The position numbers were made by a program, and so were the translations under genes. A DNA stretch of 64,000 nt from Lachnospiraceae bacterium MC2017 (GTDB lineage Bacteria > Bacillota > Clostridia > Lachnospirales > Lachnospiraceae). This document shows, piece by piece, positions 1 to 6,127 of the stretch; position 1 is the first letter of the stretch, and each line of letters starts with the position of its first letter. The DNA lies in NCBI GenBank assembly GCA_000701625.1, contig JNJK01000005.1, forward strand, positions 186,001-250,000. The letters are read 5' to 3'. The notes below the pieces were generated by a model that was given only the letters and a program-made list of their open reading frames with translations, did no database searches and was not told where the DNA came from.

Positions 1-32
1 AAGGATACATTCCCTCTGAAGTGGAAGTTGAA

Positions 33-60
33 GGGTTGCTCATTTGAGCAACCCTTTTTT
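33..60 (+). terminator. Intrinsic terminator before toxN-like start
   Basis: A perfect 9-bp stem (GGGTTGCTC / GAGCAACCC) with a 4-base loop is followed by six T. It ends directly at the ribosome site (GGAGG) of the small reading frame at 71. In type III toxin-antitoxin loci a terminator of this kind separates the RNA antitoxin repeats from the toxin gene. Positions 1-32 would then be the last antitoxin repeat, but only one copy lies inside the window. Confidence 0.85.
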
Positions 61-70
61 GGAGGCAACA

Positions 71-172
71 ATGAATCCAAAAATACTAAGTATGTTTACA
101 GTTAACATGAAATACATTAAAAATCTTCATAATCAGGTGCGAATTTGCATGGCAGGCGAACAGCCCGATTGA
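71..172 (+). pseudogene. Truncated ToxN/AbiQ-like type III toxin
   Basis: A 33-codon frame starts at ATG 71 behind a strong GGAGG site. Its N-terminus reads FTVNMKYIKNLHN, which resembles the start of ToxN/AbiQ-family endoribonucleases as I remember them. After LHN the resemblance stops, and the frame ends after 14 further unrelated codons, whereas the family is usually 150-200 residues. What remains is only the first beta-strand and helix, so it cannot be an active toxin. The terminator directly upstream matches type III toxin-antitoxin layout. The identification rests on about 13 residues plus context. Confidence 0.5.
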
Positions 173-203
173 TATAATGTCAATATTGGGTAGTTCGCCT
201 TTT
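155..203 (+). terminator. Long interrupted hairpin with short T tail
   Basis: GGCGAAC-(AG)-CCC pairs with GGG-(TA)-GTTCGCC around an inner ATTGA/TCAAT stem, followed by TTTT. It overlaps the end of the truncated toxin frame. It could be a terminator or the structured end of a lost mobile element; the sequence does not decide. Confidence 0.5.
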
Positions 204-229
204 CTATTATGACAAGAAGGACTACCAAT

Positions 230-360
230 ATGAAAAAAGAAAGGATAACAGAGGTTTACACCTTTTGCCGGTGTAAATATGCCAAAATAGGCATATTTTA
301 TGCCGCAAATGAAAAGTCAAAAGGCGTAAAAACCCTGAAAAAACAAGGAAAAACGATATG
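230..360 (+). CDS. Small hypothetical protein (43 aa)
   Basis: ATG at 230 opens a 43-codon basic frame containing two cysteines close together (FCRC). The only upstream purine-rich stretch is AAGAAGG at about 213-220. The stop codon overlaps the start of the phosphatase stub at 358 (ATATGA), which could be translational coupling. I do not recognise the protein, and it may be chance. Confidence 0.2.
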
Positions 361-402
361 ATTAAGATTTTATTTGTCTGCCACGGCACTCGATTGGGGT
401 GA
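358..402 (+). pseudogene. 5' stub of a low-molecular-weight tyrosine phosphatase
   Basis: Starting at ATG 358 the frame reads MIKILFVCHG and then diverges to a stop at 402. The intact phosphatase at 2154 begins with the same strand-loop motif (IKVLFVCHG). This stub therefore looks like the displaced original 5' end of that gene. It was separated from the rest when an element inserted inside the active-site loop codons. The shared DNA is exactly 16 bp (373-388 and 2175-2190). Confidence 0.7.
373..388 (+). repeat. Left 16-bp direct repeat (attL-like)
   Basis: TTTGTCTGCCACGGCA occurs here and again at 2175-2190 in the same orientation. Both copies encode the VCHG part of the tyrosine-phosphatase P-loop. 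Such an exact repeat flanking a recombinase fragment is the expected footprint of site-specific integration. Confidence 0.7.
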
Positions 403-520
403 CAGTGTAAATCGCATATAATGCGGGCATAATGGGATTATTGACGGCATCTGAGATGGCTTTACTACTGATCGTACTACTAACAGACGTGAAGTCGATG
501 CATAAGTGAATATGATAAAT

Positions 521-563
521 AAAACCACAATATCACGGCATTTGCTACCGGAATTGTGGTTTT
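521..563. terminator. Stem-loop, likely bidirectional terminator
   Basis: AAAACCACAAT at 521-531 pairs perfectly with ATTGTGGTTTT at 553-563, giving A-rich and T-rich flanks usable in either direction. It lies downstream of the toxin gene, which is read leftwards. Confidence 0.6.
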
Positions 564-687
564 ATATTATGGCTTTTCAGGAAACATTTCATTTAAGAGT
601 TGCTCTTGACAAGAAAAAAACTGTCGCGGCACGGCGAAGGCCAAGCGGTTATTCTTATAACTATTTATTTTTTACGTTTCATGGACT

Positions 688-1425
688 TCAACACTTAGAT
701 TTCACAAAAGAAATCACATCTTCATTTTTTTCCATGATATTTTCATCACCAAGCATATCTTCAAAAGTCATCCACCTATAATCAATTCCATCAATAGTAA
801 ATTTCTGCTTTTTTGAAATATCATTATTCGGATCTACATTAAGTCTGTATAACTTATGATTGTAGATTTTATAGACCGAATCGCTTACAGAATACTTGCA
901 ATGTTTAGCACTTGTTATGTACTCAGTTGATTCATCTGCGCCTATTATCTCTCTTACAAACCTATCCACATTATCCTTATTATTTTCTTCCGCACTTCTT
1001 ACATATGGAAACAGCCAACATTTCCAACGATTATCATAAACCTGCAGATATTCATCAGGATTCCTTTTGATGGCAACGATGGAAAACTCATGTTGTTTTC
1101 CAGATGTATATTCTGTTACAAGCTGTAAAATTTTATCCTTATCCTTTTGGGACAATTCTCCAATCTTACAATCCATAAGCATTTCATCAATACTGATTAT
1201 TCTGTCAATTCTGGCCCACGAAGGTTTTGGAAGCCCTATAGAGTCCCAGTCCTCTATTTCAATGCTGTAAGGATTATCTTTATTTTTGCTTGTTACATAT
1301 ACTGCCAAGATGGCTATTATATCATTATCAAGAACTATCGCAGGGCGTCTCTTCGCCTTTGGTTGATCACTAAATGGAACTGTAACCCACCAGACTTCTC
1401 CGACTTTATAATCTCCCATTATCAT
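688..1425 (-). CDS. MazF/PemK-family toxin with C-terminal Nudix-like domain
   Basis: This 245-residue protein has two parts. Residues 1-110 match the PemK/MazF barrel: GEVWWVTVPF, then KRRPAIVLDND, then a WARIDRI-type strand. The family consists of mRNA endoribonucleases that arrest growth. Residues 112-245 have a Nudix-like outline (YLQVYDNRWKCWLFPYV...FVREIIG, and a late FTIDGIDYRWMTFEDML strand), but the metal-binding Nudix box looks degenerate. The start lies behind GGGAGG and overlaps the upstream antitoxin frame by 20 nt, so the pair is co-translated. It sits inside the decayed integrative element. The toxin call is firm; the Nudix part is inference. Confidence 0.75.
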   Translation of the reverse strand: MIMGDYKVGEVWWVTVPFSDQPKAKRRPAIVLDNDIIAILAVYVTSKNKDNPYSIEIEDWDSIGLPKPSWARIDRIISIDEMLMDCKIGELSQKDKDKILQLVTEYTSGKQHEFSIVAIKRNPDEYLQVYDNRWKCWLFPYVRSAEENNKDNVDRFVREIIGADESTEYITSAKHCKYSVSDSVYKIYNHKLYRLNVDPNNDISKKQKFTIDGIDYRWMTFEDMLGDENIMEKNEDVISFVKSKC

Positions 1426-1588
1426 GCTTTTCTGTTACCTCCCGCTTATATATCTCATCCCACTCATCATCCTGAATCCATTCGTCGTCAGCAGGAAGAT
1501 CTTCTATACGGACAGTATGTTCAAGAACTTTTTCCCTATTCTCTCTCAAATACTTTTTGAATTTCTCAACCGTATCTGTTTTTTCCAT
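1406..1588 (-). CDS. Antitoxin partner of the MazF/PemK-like toxin
   Basis: This is a 60-residue, highly charged protein with a helical N-terminal half (KFKKYLRENREKVLEH) and an acidic C-terminal tail rich in D, E and W. That is typical of antitoxins whose disordered tail wraps the toxin. ATG 1588 follows AGAGG at suitable spacing; a TTG one codon earlier is possible. Its 3' end overlaps the toxin start. No DNA-binding motif is obvious. The function comes mainly from gene order and size. Confidence 0.65.
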   Translation of the reverse strand: MEKTDTVEKFKKYLRENREKVLEHTVRIEDLPADDEWIQDDEWDEIYKREVTEKHDNGRL

Positions 1589-1713
1589 CAAATCAGCCTC
1601 TCGTGTAAAACATAGTCTGAAATATACTTTAGACTACAGCTTTCATAAAACAATTATTAGATTACCACAGATAAGATCGAAAGAAAATGAAAATAAATAC
1701 GTTATCACCTCTA

Positions 1714-2124
1714 TCATATTATCTTGAACATCTTCTGCGAAACCGGCTTCTCTTTCCCCTTCTCGATTTCTTCCTGAGCCTTACGAAGTTTTTCCATTTT
1801 CTGGAGTTCCTCCTCAGCGTCGTCAAAGTTCACATGCGTGTAAACATTCATCGTGACGCTTATGTCCGAATGTCCCATCAGATACTGAAGAGTCTTCGGA
1901 TTCATCCCGGCTTTGGCTTGGTTAGAACAATAGGTGTGCCGGCAGACATGCGGCGTTATCGAAATCACTTTTCTTTCCCTTAGTAGTAACCCCCTATTCT
2001 CCGCCACCTTTACTACTATTTTTACTACTAACCGCTGGTAATAACTTGCCTCAATTTGATATAATCTACATGATTTTGGCATTTCAGACCGAAAATAAGG
2101 ATCCCCGAAACGCTGCGTAAACAC
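1714..2124 (-). pseudogene. Tyrosine recombinase/integrase, C-terminal fragment
   Basis: From about codon 53 (position 1968) the frame matches the catalytic C-terminus of ICE/phage integrases: TPHVCRHTYCSNQAKAG with the R-H pair, LMGHSDISVT with the second histidine, and MNVYTHV with the nucleophilic tyrosine. The first catalytic arginine, the core-binding domain and the arm-binding domain are absent. Residues 1-52 do not look like integrase and probably read element-end DNA. It lies 50-460 bp inside the right direct repeat, as expected for the integrase that made the insertion, but it is inactive. Confidence 0.85.
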
Positions 2125-2137
2125 GGGCTTTTCGGGG
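2103..2137 (+). other. Hairpin in the phosphatase leader
   Basis: CCCCGAAA pairs with TTTCGGGG around a 19-base loop, just before the ribosome site AAAGGAG at 2141. There is no T-run, so it is not a clear terminator. It could be the end structure of the inserted element. Confidence 0.4.
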
Positions 2138-2153
2138 TATAAAGGAGTATATT

Positions 2154-2627
2154 ATGACACCAATTAAAGTGCTTTTTGTCTGCCACGGCAATATTTGTAG
2201 AAGCCCGATGGCTGAGTTTGTTATGAAGAATCTCGTCGAATCCAAAGGTCTTTCGGATCAGTTTGAAATTGCTTCAGCTGCAACCAGTACGGAGGAACTT
2301 GGAAATCCGGTATACCCTCCGGCACGAAAGAAACTTGCCGAGCACGGTATCAGCTGTGACGGTCATCATGCACGTCAGATAAAACGCGGCGATTATTCAA
2401 AATGGGATCTGATAATAGGCATGGACAATGAAAATATGTGGAATATGCGCCGCATACTTGGCGATGACACAATGAATAAGATTCATCTTCTTATGGATTA
2501 TACAGATCGTCCGGGCGAAGTTTCTGATCCGTGGTATACCCGTGACTTTGAAGCAACATGGCGTGATGTAAAGGAAGGCTGTGAAGGACTGCTCCTTAGA
2601 CTTGACAGCGATGGTATGCTTGAATAA
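2154..2627 (+). CDS. Low-molecular-weight protein-tyrosine phosphatase
   Basis: This 157-residue protein has the full family signature. The P-loop VCHGNICRSPMAEF near the N-terminus holds the nucleophilic cysteine and the arginine. The late DPWYTRDF holds the general-acid aspartate. Length is normal for the family, which dephosphorylates phosphotyrosine proteins and, in many bacteria, capsule-linked tyrosine kinases. The ribosome site AAAGGAG is well placed. The first codons (MTP) come from the right end of the inserted element, which replaced the original start at 358. No tyrosine kinase is nearby. Confidence 0.93.
   Translation: MTPIKVLFVCHGNICRSPMAEFVMKNLVESKGLSDQFEIASAATSTEELGNPVYPPARKKLAEHGISCDGHHARQIKRGDYSKWDLIIGMDNENMWNMRRILGDDTMNKIHLLMDYTDRPGEVSDPWYTRDFEATWRDVKEGCEGLLLRLDSDGMLE
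2175..2190 (+). repeat. Right 16-bp direct repeat (attR-like)
   Basis: This copy of TTTGTCTGCCACGGCA is identical to 373-388. It lies in the P-loop codons of the intact phosphatase gene and defines the right junction of the integrative element. Confidence 0.7.
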
Positions 2628-2714
2628 AACTATCCCAAACATTGCTATCCATAGAATATTCATTTGAAGATTTCATTTTTCGAACAAAAATAGTACATAT
2701 AAAGGATTGTAAAA

Positions 2715-2945
2715 ATGACCTACGAAAAAGATAATTCATATAATGAAATAAGATATAAGTCACTCATGAAATGGCTTGATGAAGTTGAACAGAACGAGGA
2801 CCTCGCTATCAGTGGCGGAACAGTTTTGGCAAGAGAATACATTCAGTATCTCCGTGACGAAAATCAAAGCCTCAGAAATGAAAATGAACTGAAGAAAAAA
2901 TATATGAAGAAGCTGCAGGAAAAGCTATTACAAAATAAGGATTGA
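2715..2945 (+). CDS. Small coiled-coil hypothetical protein
   Basis: This 76-residue charged protein has a C-terminal half (YLRDENQSLRNENELKKKYM onward) predicted to be a continuous coiled coil. There is no signal peptide and no cysteine motif. It ends three bases before the start of the transporter at 2948, so the two are co-transcribed. I do not recognise the family. Confidence 0.6.
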   Translation: MTYEKDNSYNEIRYKSLMKWLDEVEQNEDLAISGGTVLAREYIQYLRDENQSLRNENELKKKYMKKLQEKLLQNKD

Positions 2946-2947
2946 AG

Positions 2948-3835
2948 ATGTTAAGTAATAAATCAAAAGGAATCATATGTATCTTATTAGCTGCTCTCGG
3001 ATTTTCGCTCATGACATTTTTTGTAAGAATCTCCGGTGATATCCCTACTATGGAAAAAGCGTTTTTCAGAAATGCTGTTGCTGCTCTGGTTTCAGTTTTT
3101 CTCCTCATCAGATCAGGAGACGGCTTTAGGATAAAAAAAGGATGCAAATTTGATGTGTTCTTAAGATGTATATTCGGAACCAGCGGTCTTATCGCAAATT
3201 TCTATGCAATAGATAAACTAAATATTGCAGATGCAAATATGCTGAATAAGCTATCACCTTTCTTTGCTATCCTTCTTTCGATTCCCATCCTGAAAGAAAA
3301 ACCAAAAAAGATCGATATCGCAGCTGTTATTATCGCTTTTATAGGAGCCATGCTCATCGTAAGACCATCCGGCAGTAATATGCAATTTATCCCTGCCCTG
3401 ATCGGTCTGTATGGCGGATTCGGCGCAGGTACTGCCTATGTTTTTGTACGGAGACTCGGTAAAAAAGGCGAGAGAACACCGGTAATCGTCTTATATTTTT
3501 CACTATTCTCTACACTGATAGCGATACCGTTCATTGCGGTGAACTTTGTTCCTCTCACTCCTAGGCAGCTGTGCTGTCTTATCTGTGCAGGAATAGCGGC
3601 TACACTCGGTCAATACGGTATTACTTCCGCATATAAATTTGCACCGGCAAAAGAGATCTCCGTGTTTGATTATACACAGGTTATATTTGCTGCGATCCTT
3701 GGTATACTTTTCCTCGGAGAGATCCCCACAGTACTATCCTTCGCAGGTTATCTAATCATCATAGGCATCGCTGCATTCCGTTGGGGATATAATCTAAACA
3801 CGTCTATAACACCAAGCAACGAATGTAATTCATAA
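2948..3835 (+). CDS. DMT-superfamily (EamA) transporter
   Basis: The roughly 295-residue membrane protein has ten hydrophobic segments in two EamA-type halves. Each half carries the usual late-helix pattern (ILKEKPKKIDIAAVIIAFIGAMLIV and LGEIPTVLSFAGYLIIIGIAAF). The family includes metabolite and amino-acid exporters in the cytoplasmic membrane; the substrate cannot be read from sequence. ATG 2948 is preferred over a TTG at 2942 because AAGG at 2937 is correctly spaced only for the ATG. It follows the small coiled-coil gene directly and ends at a strong terminator. Confidence 0.88.
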   Translation: MLSNKSKGIICILLAALGFSLMTFFVRISGDIPTMEKAFFRNAVAALVSVFLLIRSGDGFRIKKGCKFDVFLRCIFGTSGLIANFYAIDKLNIADANMLNKLSPFFAILLSIPILKEKPKKIDIAAVIIAFIGAMLIVRPSGSNMQFIPALIGLYGGFGAGTAYVFVRRLGKKGERTPVIVLYFSLFSTLIAIPFIAVNFVPLTPRQLCCLICAGIAATLGQYGITSAYKFAPAKEISVFDYTQVIFAAILGILFLGEIPTVLSFAGYLIIIGIAAFRWGYNLNTSITPSNECNS

Positions 3836-3871
3836 TTCAGTTCACACATTCATCTATAGCACTTATACCAA

Positions 3872-3904
3872 GAGCTGCCGCTAATAACGGCAGCTCATTT
3901 TTCT
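3872..3904. terminator. Intrinsic terminator between convergent genes
   Basis: GAGCTGCCG / CGGCAGCTC form a perfect 9-bp stem with a 7-base loop, followed on the plus strand by ATTTTTCT. It ends the transporter transcript. The stop codon of the convergent PAP2 gene (3881) lies in its loop. Confidence 0.88.
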
Positions 3905-4939
3905 AAGCCCATTCAACACACTGGAATACACGCCAAAGCCTACGAATATCATCAAAAAATTAACTGCTACTTTCATAAATCTTTTTGGAAGTATGAGACC
4001 AAACGGTATTGCCAGAAGTTTCCGTAAGGCAAGTAATATCATCAGCCCGATGACTATACGCAATATTCTGACACCAACAGATACACCTTCCGTGCGGCAT
4101 CCGGGCTTATAATCATGAAGAACCGCTACTGCAGCAACTCCCACCCATATGCCGACAGCTTCATAGGAGTCAATGACAAGTTCCGCTGTGTCCGCCAGAG
4201 TCTCTCCATTTACCACAGGCGGAAGAGGATAAGCCTTTAGTTCATAATAAATGATCGTAATAATACTAACTACCACTGTCATTCCCAAAAACATCCAGAC
4301 TTTACGCCGTTTTTCACCGATCTTTTCAAATTTCTCAAATTTCTTTATTAAAAGAAGCCCTACTGCAGAACTACAAAATCCTACCAGTACATCCTGTGGT
4401 GTATGTGCACCCACATAGTTTCTGGAAAAACCTATTAGAATGATAAGAATAAGCATTGCTATTGCAAGCCATTTTTTCTTATCCTTATATTCAAGCCCAA
4501 CCGTTCCATACACTCCCACCGCATTAGACGTATGACCGCTCGGAAATGAATATCCGGTTGCCTTTTGCAGCGGAACGATCGAAGTATCCCGGACCCAGGG
4601 ACGAAATGCACAGACAGATAATTTCATCATTCCGTTTATCATAAAAGACGTACCTACAACTCTTATCATCTTTTGCCCGAGTTCAGGATCTATCCCAAAA
4701 TACACTATCGACAATATGACAAGCGTCGGATAAACACTGCCAAGATCAGTTATCCCTACAAAAATATGGTTTATCACACTTCCTGCCCTGTCCCGAATAC
4801 CTTGCAGAAAAAGCAGATAATCCAGGTCTGCCCTAAAAACCTCAGACTTAAACACAGTCAGACTCAACCAAAAAATCAATGCTGTAATTCCAACAAGTGC
4901 AGTTATTATCACTTTTTCCCGTTGCTTTCCACCATTCAT
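3881..4939 (-). CDS. PAP2-family membrane phosphatase
   Basis: This 352-residue polytopic protein carries all three PAP2 motifs: KLSVCAFRPW (K-x6-RP), FPSGHTSN (PSGH) and SRNYVGAHTPQDV (SR-x5-H-x3-D). The family removes phosphate from lipid pyrophosphates or phosphatidate at the outer membrane face. The C-terminal ~150 residues add four or so extra membrane segments beyond the core, so it is longer than minimal undecaprenyl-pyrophosphatase types. ATG 4939 follows GAGGGG, and codons further upstream lack a ribosome site. Confidence 0.9.
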   Translation of the reverse strand: MNGGKQREKVIITALVGITALIFWLSLTVFKSEVFRADLDYLLFLQGIRDRAGSVINHIFVGITDLGSVYPTLVILSIVYFGIDPELGQKMIRVVGTSFMINGMMKLSVCAFRPWVRDTSIVPLQKATGYSFPSGHTSNAVGVYGTVGLEYKDKKKWLAIAMLILIILIGFSRNYVGAHTPQDVLVGFCSSAVGLLLIKKFEKFEKIGEKRRKVWMFLGMTVVVSIITIIYYELKAYPLPPVVNGETLADTAELVIDSYEAVGIWVGVAAVAVLHDYKPGCRTEGVSVGVRILRIVIGLMILLALRKLLAIPFGLILPKRFMKVAVNFLMIFVGFGVYSSVLNGLRKMSCRY

Positions 4940-5201
4940 ATTCTGTCCCCTCTGTTCACACCTTTTTGTATTGAACAATTATCCTTATCTCATTTTTCAA
5001 TACAACTTTTTAAGGCACCTTAAGTTCTGTGTAATTTAAACAATTCACTAGCAAGATTTTTATTAACACAATGTCGCTTCGTCAAAAAAATTATACCATG
5101 ACAAAGCAATTCTATGACGGCTTTCCGGCATTTTATTTATACAATTGTTATTTATTTGACAGAATCTATGTCAAAAAGCAGAACTCACCTTATTTTTAAC
5201 C

Positions 5202-5230
5202 GTGACAATCGAATCCAATATATTTATAAT
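5202..5230 (+). promoter_or_regulatory. Sigma-70-type promoter for the 5318 gene
   Basis: GTGACA at 5202 and a perfect TATAAT at 5225 are spaced by 17 bases. An inverted repeat (TTTGACA-N7-TGTCAAA, 5155-5175) lies just upstream and may be a regulator site. The rest of the 4940-5317 gap shows no other gene. Confidence 0.7.
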
Positions 5231-5317
5231 CATTTCCGGTTAGAAATTAGTTAAAAGAAATCAGCCGCCCAAAGAGCAGCGGCACCGATTTTACCGAATT
5301 GAAAGGAATTAATCAAA

Positions 5318-5554
5318 ATGAAAGTACAGAATATCAAAAATATCGATGCATTTTTCGAAGTGATCAATAAATGCAAGGGACGTGTTGAAATGGTAACTGA
5401 TGAAGGTGATCGTCTGAACCTCAAGTCACGTATGACTCAGTACGTATCTCTTGCAAGACTCTTTGCAAATGATATGATCCCTGAGATCGAACTCGTTGCA
5501 TACGAGCCTGAGGATGTAAAGCTTCTCGTTAACTTCATGATCAATGATAACTGA
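5318..5554 (+). CDS. Conserved small Lachnospiraceae protein (78 aa)
   Basis: The compact 78-residue protein starts MKVQNIKNIDAFFEVINKCKGRVEMV and ends EPEDVKLLVNFMIND. It has an alternating strand-helix pattern and no membrane segment. As I recall, close relatives are common in Lachnospiraceae and are often labelled polyA polymerase, which the length rules out. It has its own strong promoter, a good ribosome site (GAAAGGA) and a terminator. It is therefore a monocistronic and probably abundant product of unknown role. Confidence 0.8.
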   Translation: MKVQNIKNIDAFFEVINKCKGRVEMVTDEGDRLNLKSRMTQYVSLARLFANDMIPEIELVAYEPEDVKLLVNFMINDN

Positions 5555-5570
5555 TCAAAGTTATAAAAAA

Positions 5571-5614
5571 AATCCACCGGTAAGTGCTCAAAGCACATTC
5601 CGGTGGATTTTTTT
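5571..5614. terminator. Bidirectional intrinsic terminator
   Basis: AATCCACCGG pairs perfectly with CCGGTGGATT, with an A-run before and a T-run after. It serves the gene at 5318 and probably also the minus-strand gene ending at 5619. Confidence 0.9.
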
Positions 5615-5618
5615 CATT

Positions 5619-5978
5619 TTAGCATGCTTTTCTTGACTTTGCCGTATTTTTACAAAAATCTTCGATTGCCTGTCGGTTCTCTGCTGTATCAACCCAGCCA
5701 AACCATCTGAGGGAGCATCCGTCCCATTCAAAATTATCAGGGAGTTCTTCTACCGGGATAATGCTGCAAAAACCGGTTCTCTCTGCCTCAACGGCAGCGT
5801 TCTCATCATTAAACCATTCCTGAGACTTCTCTGTCACAGGATCACAATCAATGATCACTTCAACTTCCATCATGCCTGTATTTTCAAAGTCTGCTGTTGT
5901 AAAGCCTCTGCCTGCTTCTTCAACAGTCCAACCTTTGATCACTGCATTTCTTACATCAAGTTCTTGATAATTCCACAT
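5619..5978 (-). CDS. Hypothetical acidic protein (119 aa)
   Basis: The protein starts at ATG 5978 behind AAAAGGAGG. A longer in-frame extension lacks a ribosome site. It is acidic and tryptophan-rich (WDGCSLRWFGWVDTAENRQ). It has no signal peptide, membrane segment or recognisable domain. It is the last gene of the minus-strand run after the FIST kinase, separated from it by about 150 bp. Confidence 0.7.
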   Translation of the reverse strand: MWNYQELDVRNAVIKGWTVEEAGRGFTTADFENTGMMEVEVIIDCDPVTEKSQEWFNDENAAVEAERTGFCSIIPVEELPDNFEWDGCSLRWFGWVDTAENRQAIEDFCKNTAKSRKAC

Positions 5979-6127
5979 CGGGACCACTCCTCCTTTTTGC
6001 TTTACGCAAAACTGTATGCAGTATACACTGTATCGAGAAGTGTTGCAAATACTGAACAATTTCCAAAAACCCCGATAAATACTGGTTTTATAACACTTGT
6101 CTATTTTTGTTTGAAAAAAAAGGCATT

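Larger units (their letters stand above)
373..2190. mobile_element. Degenerate integrative element in the phosphatase gene
   Basis: The segment is bounded by 16-bp direct repeats lying within phosphatase coding sequence. It contains a truncated tyrosine recombinase next to the right repeat and a toxin-antitoxin pair, a common stabilising cargo. The right end supplies a new ATG and ribosome site, so the phosphatase was rebuilt rather than destroyed. The recombinase lacks its N-terminal and core-binding parts and no transfer genes remain, so the element is immobile. Related 24-bp motifs (two ACTACTA-type blocks with a 5-base difference between) sit near both ends at 461-484 and 2009-2032. Confidence 0.65.

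Noticed and set aside
506-781. Plus-strand 91-codon frame overlapping the toxin 3' end
   Set aside because: No ribosome site; it runs through the stem-loop at 521-563 and antisense to the MazF-like gene.
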